Below, piece by piece: positions 1 through 5,582 of a stretch of 16,076 bases of DNA. The stretch's first letter is position 1; every line of letters begins with the position of its first letter. Source of the stretch: an uncultured Faecalibacterium sp. (lineage in GTDB: Bacteria; Bacillota; Clostridia; Oscillospirales; Ruminococcaceae); contig CAKTFD010000051.1 in assembly GCA_934553285.1 (NCBI GenBank), positions 1-16,076 of the forward strand. The letters are read 5' to 3'. A program made the translations under genes and the position numbers. Under the pieces are notes generated by a model. It had not been told where the DNA came from, did no database searches, and saw nothing but the letters and a program-made list of their open reading frames with translations.

Positions 1-99
1 CGCCAGCCCGATGCCCAGATTTTCACAGGTGGTGGTTTTGCCGGTACCGCCTTTCTGGTTGACGATGGCAATCGTGGCTGCTTTCTTTGAAATTCTCAT
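1..99 (-). CDS. parA: ParA-family partition ATPase, N-terminal fragment (cut by window edge)
   Basis: Only the first 33 residues lie in the window; the gene continues to the left. They contain the deviant Walker A motif KGGTGKTT (residues 16-23) inside the typical N-terminal context IVNQKGGTGKTTTCENL of ParA/MinD ATPases. These proteins bind ATP and DNA non-specifically to segregate plasmids or integrative elements. The ATG shares one base with the TGA of repA (TGATG), and a GGAGGTG sequence immediately precedes it, so translation is probably coupled to repA. No ParB is visible. The family call is firm; the exact role in the element is inferred from its position next to repA. Confidence 0.9.
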   Translation of the reverse strand, partial: MRISKKAATIAIVNQKGGTGKTTTCENLGIGLA

Positions 100-968
100 C
101 ACCTCCGATTCGCTAAGTCGTGGTTGGTTTGGTTCTGGTAGGAAAGCTGCATGGTGGTGGGTGCGTTGTACAGAGAAGCCAGCAGGTATTGTTTCATGTT
201 ACGGATCGGATTGCTGTTCTCTGCAAGGCACTTCAGCACAAAGCGGATATGGTCGGCGTTCAGCTTCATAAAGCGGCTGCGTACCACCTCGGCGGGCTTA
301 TCGTCCCCGGCAATATGCAGCAGCTTGCGGTTGGTGGCGCAGGTGTCCACCAGCAAATCTACGATTTGGTAGATGGTGTCCTCATCGTCCGGGCAGAGCC
401 GGAGCAGAAGGTCTACCTCCAAAGACTGCAAAAAATATTCTTCCAATTGGGTGCGTTTGCTCATCCCATCCGATTCTTCAGAATAGAAAGGATCAGTCTC
501 ACTCAGTTCAGTATCATTCTCTTTAGTCTTATTACATCGTGATTTTGAAGGGTCTTGACTTGCGTTTTTGAAGCCTGCAGAATCGTGAAAATCACGATTC
601 TGGAATATTGATTTTGACGATTCTGCTGAAAAGTTCTTCACATACACCAAACTTGGCTTTCCCAGACCTCTGCGTTTTCGTTCAATCAGACCAAACTTTT
701 CGAGTTCCCGGAGTAGCTTTGTCGCTTTGTTGTCTGCGCAACACAACGCCCTCTTGACATCCTCTATCGTGAAGATAATGAACACCCGGTTCTGCTCGTC
801 CAGCCAGCCGTTTTTCACGGACAGGCTCATGCGGTCCAGCAGGATACCGTACAGGGTCTTGGCATCGGTTGACAGGCTCTGGAACCGTGGCTCCTGAAAC
901 AGAGCCTTTGGAATGCGGTAGAACGAAAACAGCTCTCCGGCTTGTCCGTAGAAGTAGTCAAGGGTCAT
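99..968 (-). CDS. repA: Replication initiator protein A (RepA_N domain, DUF6017-like C-terminus)
   Basis: The 289-residue protein opens with the RepA_N winged-helix signature (FYRIPKALF near residue 18, then LSTDAKTLYGILLDRMSLS), which runs to about residue 115. A low-complexity polar linker (about 115-170) follows, then a helical C-terminal domain (about 172-280, with IRNMKQYLLASLYNAP) resembling the DUF6017 tail usual in Clostridial integrative elements. RepA_N proteins initiate replication of plasmids and of circularised integrative elements. The start fits the family (MTLDYFYGQ), but the upstream Shine-Dalgarno is poor: GGAG lies more than 20 nt away. The linker DNA is AT-rich and packed with repeats (separate entry). 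The gene is translationally coupled to parA downstream. A terminator lies between it and the upstream HTH gene, so it probably has its own promoter, which I could not place. Confidence 0.9.
   Translation of the reverse strand: MTLDYFYGQAGELFSFYRIPKALFQEPRFQSLSTDAKTLYGILLDRMSLSVKNGWLDEQNRVFIIFTIEDVKRALCCADNKATKLLRELEKFGLIERKRRGLGKPSLVYVKNFSAESSKSIFQNRDFHDSAGFKNASQDPSKSRCNKTKENDTELSETDPFYSEESDGMSKRTQLEEYFLQSLEVDLLLRLCPDDEDTIYQIVDLLVDTCATNRKLLHIAGDDKPAEVVRSRFMKLNADHIRFVLKCLAENSNPIRNMKQYLLASLYNAPTTMQLSYQNQTNHDLANRR
536..625. repeat. Repeat cluster inside repA, candidate replication origin
   Basis: A perfect 10-bp inverted repeat, CAGAATCGTG (578-587) and CACGATTCTG (593-602), is separated by five A/T bases. 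A third copy of CGATTCTG lies at 618-625, and TGATTTTGA occurs twice as a direct repeat (540-548 and 609-617). All fall in the DNA encoding the unstructured linker of RepA. In characterised RepA_N plasmids the origin lies within the central part of the rep gene and carries such repeats, so this is a natural oriV candidate. The repeats are seen directly; the function is inference. Confidence 0.55.
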
Positions 969-1027
969 GTGGCTTTTTCAACGTTTTGCTCCAGCTTGTG
1001 TTCAAAAAATCGACCACCTTTCGTTTG

Positions 1028-1070
1028 AAAATAAAAAGCGCACTCTTTTCTTATTGAAAAGTGGTGCGCT
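1028..1070 (-). terminator. Rho-independent terminator of the HTH gene
   Basis: On the minus strand a long hairpin (arms AGCGCAC at 1037-1043 and GTGCGCT at 1064-1070, with A/T-rich inner pairing) is followed by TTTTTATTTT. It lies 24 nt past the stop of the HTH gene and before repA, so the two genes are probably separate transcription units or joined only by readthrough. Confidence 0.75.
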
Positions 1071-1093
1071 ATGTAATATAATAGCTGTATAAT

Positions 1094-1306
1094 TTAACTA
1101 TCCAAAAGATAGTCGATGAGATATTCTTTCGGAATCATGAAAGATCGTCCGACTTTCAGGCAGCGAATTCTATGTTGATGGATTCTTCTGATGATGGCAG
1201 TCTGGCTTTTGAAACCGAGTAAAGTTGTTGCTTCTTCGACAGACAGCACATCAGGATAGTTCACAAATAATTTTTCATAATACTCTTTTGCTTGATTTTG
1301 ATTCAT
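1094..1306 (-). CDS. Excisionase-like helix-turn-helix protein
   Basis: This is a 70-residue MerR/excisionase-type DNA-binding protein. After an N-terminal helix, LSVEEATTLLGF (residues 21-32) begins the HTH, and the wing-like stretch RCLKVGRSFMIPKEYLIDYL (48-67) is the classic signature of the 'excisionase family DNA binding' group (HTH_17). The open frame extends further upstream, but that part crosses non-coding and att-site DNA. The ATG at 1306 is chosen because AAGGA lies about 3 nt before it and the whole domain starts after it. The gene is the first of the element next to the att site, a position where Xis or directionality factors are common, so a role in excision or control of the element is likely but not proven. 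Elements of this type often carry several such small HTH proteins. Confidence 0.78.
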   Translation of the reverse strand: MNQNQAKEYYEKLFVNYPDVLSVEEATTLLGFKSQTAIIRRIHQHRIRCLKVGRSFMIPKEYLIDYLLDS

Positions 1307-1555
1307 TATCCTTGACTTTCCTTTCGTTTTGTGCCTAAGCAGAGGAGCGTTTTGCCCTGCATCCCTCCTGAACATCCCTCCAATTTCCATTTGGGCGGTC
1401 CAAACCGAAAAAACAGAGTAGAGGAAAAACGCATCGAAAAATCGTGGATATTTCAAATTATTATTCGTTGAGGCGTGAATTTTGCCTTTGCACAGTGGGA
1501 ACCAGATATCACTAGATATCACTGGATGACACCAGATGGAAGATGCGGATAAAAA
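1307..1555. other. Non-coding terminal region of the element
   Basis: No convincing gene is seen on either strand between the HTH gene and the tRNA remnant. The stretch is AT-rich in its middle and carries clustered short repeats near its right end (1501-1540). It probably contains the promoter of the HTH gene, but I see no clear -35/-10 pair. Confidence 0.5.
1504..1523. repeat. Tandem 10-bp direct repeat near att, possible recombinase arm sites
   Basis: AGATATCACT occurs twice back to back, followed by CTGGATGACACCAG (1522-1535), an inverted CTGG/CCAG pair. The cluster lies 20-50 bp inside the element from the tRNA remnant, which is where integrase arm-type sites or Xis sites usually lie. 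The assignment is by position only. Confidence 0.4.
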
Positions 1556-1608
1556 CTCAAAATCCCTTGTGCTAATAACACGTGTGGGTTCGACCCCCAC
1601 CACCGGCA
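1556..1608 (+). other. attachment site: 3' remnant of a tRNA-Leu(CAA) gene
   Basis: From the anticodon loop onward this reads as a tRNA-Leu. Loop CTCAAAA (anticodon CAA) is followed by the 3' anticodon stem TCCCT, a class II variable arm (GTG, seven bases, CAC), a T arm GTGGG-TTCGACC-CCCAC (1584-1600), the acceptor strand CACCGGC and discriminator A (1608). CCA is not encoded. The 5' half is missing: no AGGGA precedes the loop, there is no D arm, and no GCCGGTG lies upstream. It is therefore not a functional tRNA but the duplicated target segment left on one side of an element integrated into the tRNA. The duplicated core should start around 1555. Confidence 0.8.
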
Positions 1609-1616
1609 TAAAAGGA

Positions 1617-1652
1617 ACCTCCAGCTCGTCTGGGGGTTTTCTTTTTTTCTTT
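1617..1652 (+). terminator. Rho-independent terminator of the original tRNA-Leu
   Basis: An 8-bp stem (ACCTCCAG, 1617-1624, with CTGGGGGT, 1630-1637, one G-T pair) and a 5-nt loop are followed by TTTCTTTTTTTCTTT. It starts 8 nt after the tRNA remnant, so it is most simply the native terminator of the disrupted tRNA gene. Confidence 0.85.
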
Positions 1653-1715
1653 GCGGCGCATGAGCAAATCGAACCGCACGGCCCTGCTCTGCGGGCTATC
1701 GCACAGTGCGCGGGG

Positions 1716-1739
1716 GACCCCCGCCATCGGCACAAAAGG
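1716..1739 (+). repeat. Degenerate second copy of the tRNA 3' end and flank
   Basis: This 24-nt stretch matches 1592-1615 (the end of the T arm, acceptor strand and following ATAAAAGG) at 21 of 24 positions; all three differences are transitions. The upstream T-loop is not conserved (GCGGGGG-A-CCCCCGC palindrome instead). It may be an old att scar or a decayed tRNA end. Confidence 0.4.
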
Positions 1740-1795
1740 GGCGGGGCAAAATAAAATGCGGTAACAGCCTGCACAAGCAAGCTGCAAAAAATCAG

Positions 1796-1846
1796 AAACC
1801 CGGAACCTCTTTGGAGCCGTTTTGGCCCCGAAAAAGTTCCGGGTTT
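1796..1846 (-). terminator. Terminator of the FUSC-family gene
   Basis: A perfect 11-bp inverted repeat, AAACCCGGAAC (1796-1806) and GTTCCGGGTTT (1836-1846), encloses a second smaller GC pairing. Read on the minus strand it is followed by CTGATTTTTTG, and it lies about 65 nt past the stop of the membrane protein gene. On the plus strand the T tract is weaker. Confidence 0.75.
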
Positions 1847-1912
1847 TGTGCAATATTTTTTCGGAGAACTATTTTGCAGCAGTCCCTTTTGTTCCCATCT
1901 TTTGGCGTTCTG

Positions 1913-2464
1913 TCAGGAATGCTCGAGCGGCTGGAACAAGCCTTTGACCTTTTCCCAGCAGGCCACGACCCGCTCACGCGGCAGGAAATAGTTGACCAGC
2001 AGCGCCACGATGACACCCACCGCCGTATCGAAGATGCGGTTGAGGGAGTAGGCGACATAGGTTTCTACCGGGGTGCTGAACAGCACGATGCAGAGCACCA
2101 CACCGCCCGGCTGCACGCCGCCGGGCCAGAAATACTGGCACAACAAGATCAGCACCACGATGGCCGCACCCAGCAGCAACGCCAGCAGCATGCTGTGGCC
2201 GCCCTGCGGGTAGACCCGCAGATATACCCAGAACACCACAATGGACAGCAGGCCGCCGATCAGGGTGCCGAACAGACGGTTTCCGCCGTTCTGGATCGAG
2301 TCCTGCATATCGGTGCCAAGGCCGAAAATAACACCGATGCAGGCAAACGCCGGATTGCGGTCCAGCAGGCAGTAGACAATGGCCACCAGCATGGCAGTTA
2401 CCGCCGTTTTGATGGTGCGCCAGCCCACATGCAGCCTAAAATCTTCGCGCGGGACCTGAAACAT
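1913..2464 (-). CDS. FUSC / aromatic acid exporter (ArAE)-like membrane protein
   Basis: This 183-residue protein is mostly hydrophobic, with about five to six membrane segments. They include TIKTAVTAMLVAIVYCLL near the N-terminus, a GTLIGGLLSIVVFWVYL segment, an LALLLGAAIVVLILL segment and a final helix with RIFDTAVGVIVALLVNYFLP. The spacing and the R-x-x-D-T...G...N signature match the N-terminal membrane module of the FUSC/ArAE (DUF939) families, whose members export aromatic acids or are of unknown substrate. The protein is short and lacks the cytoplasmic half of full-length exporters, as is common in Firmicutes. A TTG six bases upstream is in frame, but ATG 2464 has GAGGAGG 9 nt before it and is preferred. 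It is monocistronic with its own promoter and terminator. The substrate cannot be read from the sequence. Confidence 0.8.
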   Translation of the reverse strand: MFQVPREDFRLHVGWRTIKTAVTAMLVAIVYCLLDRNPAFACIGVIFGLGTDMQDSIQNGGNRLFGTLIGGLLSIVVFWVYLRVYPQGGHSMLLALLLGAAIVVLILLCQYFWPGGVQPGGVVLCIVLFSTPVETYVAYSLNRIFDTAVGVIVALLVNYFLPRERVVACWEKVKGLFQPLEHS

Positions 2465-2498
2465 TTCCAAATTCCTCCTCTTTTGACTTTACCGTTCC

Positions 2499-2527
2499 AG
2501 AATACCACAGTGCAATGTTGGATACAA
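2499..2527 (-). promoter_or_regulatory. Promoter of the FUSC-family gene
   Basis: On the minus strand TTGTAT, a 17-bp spacer and TATTCT with an extended -10 (TGG before it) lie about 35 nt upstream of the ATG. The -35 is weak. The -10 block TGTGGTATTCTGG is almost identical to that of the GNAT-MATE promoter. Confidence 0.5.
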
Positions 2528-2564
2528 GGCTTTTGCTGCAAGTAGATTATTTAACGAAGCAGCC

Positions 2565-2588
2565 GCTTTTTCGTATCGTGAAAAAAGC
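2565..2588 (-). terminator. Possible weak terminator hairpin after the MATE gene
   Basis: GCTTTTTC and GAAAAAAGC flank a 7-nt loop, 25-48 nt past the MATE stop on the minus strand. The stem is A/T-rich and no clean T tract follows, so this is tentative. Confidence 0.3.
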
Positions 2589-2612
2589 AGTCTTTTGGGT
2601 TTTCTGCGTCTG

Positions 2613-3959
2613 TCAGGCCGTTGCGGCTTCATCGGCCGGCCATGCTTTTCTGAGCGCCGCATAGGAGATCAGAAAGTTTGCAAGCCACCCCGCCGGGACT
2701 GCAAGCCAGACAAAGGCGATGCCAAAACGCGGTGCACAAATCAGCGCGACCGACAAGCGGATGGCGAGGTTCACCATATTTGCAACGAGGAACGGACGCA
2801 TGACCCCAAGTCCGCGAAGGACGCCATCCGTTGCCATCTTAATGCCCATAAAGATGAAGAAATAGCCGAGCCATCTCATGTAATCTCCGGATACCTGATA
2901 GGCCAGGGCCGTTCCATCTTTGCCCAGGAACAGCGTGGAGATCTGGGTGTGCAGCGTTTCAATGACGACGAAGGCAAGAACTGCGAAGCACAGATCCAAT
3001 ACCAGTGCAGCGCGGTAGCCTTTTTTAAGACGCTCGATCTTTCTTGCGCCAAGATTCTGGGAGATATACGGCGAGACCGCATTGCCGATGGATACAAAGA
3101 TCAGGGAAAAAACATTCTCCACCCGCATCGTTGCCGCATAGCCTGCAAGCGCCTGTGTGCCAAAGGGATTTACTACGGCCTGCACGATCATCATGCCAAT
3201 GGACACGGTGGACTGCTGGAGGACCGATGGAACGGCAATGCGAAGCATGGCGCGCAGCTCCTGCCCGTCAAACCAGTGAAAGGGGCTGTCATACCGCCGC
3301 ATCCGATAAAAGAAGATCAAAAGCGAAAACACGGCAGAGATGCCCTGCGCGATCAGGGTGGCAAGGGCTGCACCAAACACGCCCAGGCCCAGACCTGCTA
3401 CCATCCAGAGATCCATAAAAATATTCAGGATGGAGGAGAAGATCAGCAGCCCCAATGGGATCTTTGATTCCCCGATGGAAGTAAACATCGTGGAAAGGAT
3501 GTTGTACATAAACAGAAACGGAAATCCCACAAAATAGACCCGCAGATACAGCACCGCATCCTCCAGGATATCGGCAGGGGTCTGCAATCCGCTCATCATC
3601 GAATGGGAAAAGCAAAAGCCAAAGACCCCAAGGACGATGCTCAGGATCAAAAAACTGAGCAGGGATGTTGACACGATGGTCTTCATTTTGCCATAATTTT
3701 TGGCGCCGAAATAGCGGCTTACCAGCACACCAGCACCCACACCGGCACCCAGTGCCACACAAATAAAAACATTCGTCAGGGCAGCGCAGGCACCCACAGC
3801 CGCAAGTGCGGCGGAGCCGACAAACTGCCCGACGATGATCGAATCCGCCATATTATATACCTGCTGAAAAAAGCTGCCCAGGATCATCGGCATGGCGAAG
3901 ACGGTCAGCGCTTTCAGCGGCGGATCTGTGATCAGATATTCATCTTTTGACATTATCAT
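2613..3959 (-). CDS. MATE-family multidrug/cation efflux transporter
   Basis: The 448-residue protein has the twelve-helix two-half architecture of MATE exporters. The first half starts at about residue 20 with MPMILGSFFQQVYNMADSIIVGQFVG, typical of the NorM/DinF-like VPILG clade. The second half starts at about 240 with IAVPSVLQQSTVSIG. Membrane helices cover nearly the whole chain and the length is normal. The family couples export of cationic drugs or metabolites to Na+ or H+ entry. Two in-frame starts exist, ATG 3959 and ATG 3953; AGGAG lies 4 nt before the first and 10 nt before the second, so the N-terminus is uncertain by two residues. The gene follows the GNAT gene by 55 nt on the same strand and is probably cotranscribed from the promoter at 4527-4554. 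The substrate is unknown. Confidence 0.92.
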   Translation of the reverse strand: MIMSKDEYLITDPPLKALTVFAMPMILGSFFQQVYNMADSIIVGQFVGSAALAAVGACAALTNVFICVALGAGVGAGVLVSRYFGAKNYGKMKTIVSTSLLSFLILSIVLGVFGFCFSHSMMSGLQTPADILEDAVLYLRVYFVGFPFLFMYNILSTMFTSIGESKIPLGLLIFSSILNIFMDLWMVAGLGLGVFGAALATLIAQGISAVFSLLIFFYRMRRYDSPFHWFDGQELRAMLRIAVPSVLQQSTVSIGMMIVQAVVNPFGTQALAGYAATMRVENVFSLIFVSIGNAVSPYISQNLGARKIERLKKGYRAALVLDLCFAVLAFVVIETLHTQISTLFLGKDGTALAYQVSGDYMRWLGYFFIFMGIKMATDGVLRGLGVMRPFLVANMVNLAIRLSVALICAPRFGIAFVWLAVPAGWLANFLISYAALRKAWPADEAATA

Positions 3960-4014
3960 ACTTCTCCTGAAATTTGTTTCTCGCAGGTTGCATTTTTATC
4001 GCCAACAGGCTGGT

Positions 4015-4485
4015 TTACAGGATATATTCCAGCTGCCGTTCCTTTGTTTGCATCCCCATCTTTTCATAGAAATGTTCGGCTGCGGTGTTGCCCGCCCAGA
4101 CGTTCAGGGTAACTTCGTAGCAGCCCAGTTCTTTCGCCTGCTGTTTCACATAGGCAAACAGGCTTTCCCCGATATGCTGCCCGCGCGCCTGTTTATCAAC
4201 ACACAGATCATCGATAAACAGCGCATTAAAGGGCACCATGTTGGTGGAAAAGGGCTGCGCTCTGAGCTGACAGAACGCATAGCCCATGCACACATCGTCC
4301 TCGTTTACCGCAACATAGATGGGCTTATCCTCCTGCGGCAAAAGCGCTGTCAGCTCGCTGACAGTGTATTTGGTGGTGCCGGGAATAAAGATATCCGGCC
4401 GTATCTCTGCATGGATCTGCAGCACCTGCTCCAGCAGCGCAAGCAGCCTCGGGATATCTTTTTCCTCCGCTTTACGGATCCTCAT
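4015..4485 (-). CDS. GNAT-family N-acetyltransferase
   Basis: This 156-residue single-domain protein begins with the typical first strand (MRIRKAEEKDIPRL). Motif A has a beta strand with DLCVDK followed by the pyrophosphate-binding loop ARGQHIG (the Q/R-x-x-G-x-G/A motif). Motif B is NVWAGNTAAEHFYEKMGM, with the conserved Asn and the FYEKMG end. It transfers an acetyl group from acetyl-CoA to an amine. The acceptor is unknown; close families include aminoglycoside, polyamine and protein N-acetyltransferases. AGGAG lies 10 nt before the ATG. Its place as first gene before a MATE exporter suggests a shared role in handling a toxic amine or drug, but this is inference. Confidence 0.88.
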   Translation of the reverse strand: MRIRKAEEKDIPRLLALLEQVLQIHAEIRPDIFIPGTTKYTVSELTALLPQEDKPIYVAVNEDDVCMGYAFCQLRAQPFSTNMVPFNALFIDDLCVDKQARGQHIGESLFAYVKQQAKELGCYEVTLNVWAGNTAAEHFYEKMGMQTKERQLEYIL

Positions 4486-4526
4486 TTCAGCTTTTCTCCT
4501 TCCCCGTTTTCAAATTTCACGGCCCC

Positions 4527-4554
4527 AGTATACCACACCCAAAAAGGTTGTAAA
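4527..4554 (-). promoter_or_regulatory. Promoter of the GNAT-MATE operon
   Basis: On the minus strand TTTACA, a 16-bp spacer and TATACT with an extended -10 TGG lie 42-69 nt upstream of the GNAT ATG. Both boxes are close to the sigma-A consensus. Confidence 0.65.
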
Positions 4555-5104
4555 GAGGCTCTGCAGGCCTACCATGCTCCCGCTGATCTTTCCACCGTCT
4601 GTTTCACTATGCAAAGCCCTTCCGGCTGCTGCGTGAAAAGCCCCAACTTTCCGGCATTCAAAAAGCCGCGGACTATGTAATATAAAAAGTATTTTTGCCG
4701 CCTGTATTTGTAGTCGGGGCAGCTGCCAGGCTTTGCAGGAAATGCGGCCTGTTTTGCCGAAAGGTCGTACTTTGGCGGAGAAATGCGCCGGAAATGCGCT
4801 TCCGGGTATTTATTCTTCTGTTTCTTGCCGATTTTACAATGTTTTTTGCAAAAAAGGCTTTACAAACGAATTGCAAAAACATATTATATAACCATAGCGT
4901 CTGGATTTACGCCGTGGCAGTCCGCCTTTTCAAAGCGCAAAAGATCTTTTGCAGACGGTCGCTGTATCAAAAATCGTGATAAGAAGGTTCGTATGGGGCA
5001 GGCTGCGCACTCTGCAGCAGATGTCTGCCTTGCGATAGATCGTTTGGAGTACACACAGTGCAGCATGGATTGCACACCACACATTAAGAAGGAAGGATCC
5101 TATT
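4555..5104. other. Long non-coding region before the DUF6465 gene
   Basis: No gene is supported here. Open frames of 60-110 codons exist but lack ribosome binding sites and family resemblance. The region is AT-rich around 4800-4900, where a good plus-strand promoter sits, leaving a leader of about 210 nt before the next gene. I see no recognised riboswitch, only small hairpins (for example GTGCA/TGCAC near 5060-5080). Confidence 0.5.
4859..4887 (+). promoter_or_regulatory. Plus-strand promoter, probably for the DUF6465 gene
   Basis: TTTACA, exactly 17 bp, then TATTAT, each one base from the sigma-A consensus, in an A/T-rich context. The predicted transcript would have a leader of about 210 nt. 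Confidence 0.6.
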
Positions 5105-5395
5105 ATGCCTGAAAAGAAAGTTTCCGCTCCTGCAGCCGAGACCCCGGCTGTGGAGACCAAGTCCCACAAGGCCGCCAAGGCCCCTGCCCGCCGCGGCCGT
5201 CCGCCGCTGGCCCCCGAGCTGTATGTTGAAATGGGCGGCAGCCAGTACAACATCACCGATATCATCGACCGCGCCAAGGCAGATTACCGCACCACCCACA
5301 AGGTGGGCGTACAGTCCTGCAAGGTGTACGTCAAGCCCGAGGAAGGCGCAGCATACTACGTCATCAACAAGGTTTCCGGCAAGCTGGAACTGTGA
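5105..5395 (+). CDS. DUF6465-family small protein with AT-hook-like N-terminus
   Basis: This 96-residue protein has two parts. Residues 1-38 are rich in Lys, Ala and Pro and disordered-looking, and end with RRGRPP, which matches the core of an AT-hook (minor-groove DNA binding). Residues 39-96 form a compact domain: a first strand ELYVEMGGSQYN, a helix TDIIDRAKADYR, then SCKVYVKPEEGAAYYVINK. This resembles the uncharacterised DUF6465 family of Firmicutes. GGAAGGA lies 7 nt before the ATG. No signal peptide or membrane segment is present. The basic Ala/Pro/Lys-rich arm recalls histone-H1-like nucleoid proteins, so DNA binding is a fair guess; the function of the folded domain is unknown. It is monocistronic between its own promoter and terminator. 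Confidence 0.8.
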   Translation: MPEKKVSAPAAETPAVETKSHKAAKAPARRGRPPLAPELYVEMGGSQYNITDIIDRAKADYRTTHKVGVQSCKVYVKPEEGAAYYVINKVSGKLEL

Positions 5396-5462
5396 TCGGT
5401 TGCAACGGTGCAGCCGCACCGCACTGCCGCTGCATCCGTGCCCGCACAAGGCTCCCTGAAAA

Positions 5463-5541
5463 CAAAAAAGCATCTGCAGCATTCGCTTCTGGATCTGTTT
5501 CAGAACCACAGCGGATCTTGTTGCAGGTGCTTTTGTTTTTT
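5463..5541. terminator. Bidirectional rho-independent terminator
   Basis: GCATCTGCA (5470-5478) pairs with TGCAGGTGC (5522-5530), with an A tract on the left, a T tract on the right and an inner hairpin. On the plus strand TTTTGTTTTTTG follows (end of the DUF6465 gene); on the minus strand TTTTTTGTTTT follows (end of the LysR transcript). The convergent gene arrangement fits a shared terminator. Confidence 0.8.
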
Positions 5542-5582
5542 GTCCGTTCTCCCAGGGGGAGAAGCTCTGGCGGCTTTCAGGG

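Larger units (their letters stand above)
1..1608. mobile_element. End of an integrated conjugative/mobilizable element (partial)
   Basis: Three minus-strand genes typical of Clostridial integrative elements (ParA ATPase, RepA_N initiator, excisionase-like HTH) end at a truncated tRNA-Leu 3' end, the usual scar of tyrosine-recombinase integration into a tRNA gene. The remnant is followed by an intrinsic terminator that would have belonged to the original tRNA. This implies that the reconstituted tRNA and the integrase lie at the other end of the element, left of the window. The AT-rich character of about 480-1550 contrasts with the GC-rich chromosome to the right. No relaxase or integrase is visible here, so conjugative versus merely mobilizable cannot be decided. 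Confidence 0.72.

Noticed and set aside
1556..1608. Functional tRNA-Leu gene
   Set aside because: The acceptor 5' strand, D arm and 5' anticodon stem are absent; only the 3' part exists.
1094..1780. Long minus-strand frame covering the HTH gene, the tRNA remnant and its flank
   Set aside because: The upstream part translates non-coding and att DNA; the tRNA T-arm gives the usual false VGVEPT peptide. The real gene starts at 1306.
4888..5104. Riboswitch in the long leader of the DUF6465 gene
   Set aside because: Only weak small hairpins are seen and no known aptamer core is recognisable.
4695..5112. Overlapping small plus-strand frames in the gap before the DUF6465 gene
   Set aside because: No ribosome binding site, a promoter lies inside them, and the peptides show no domain or signal.
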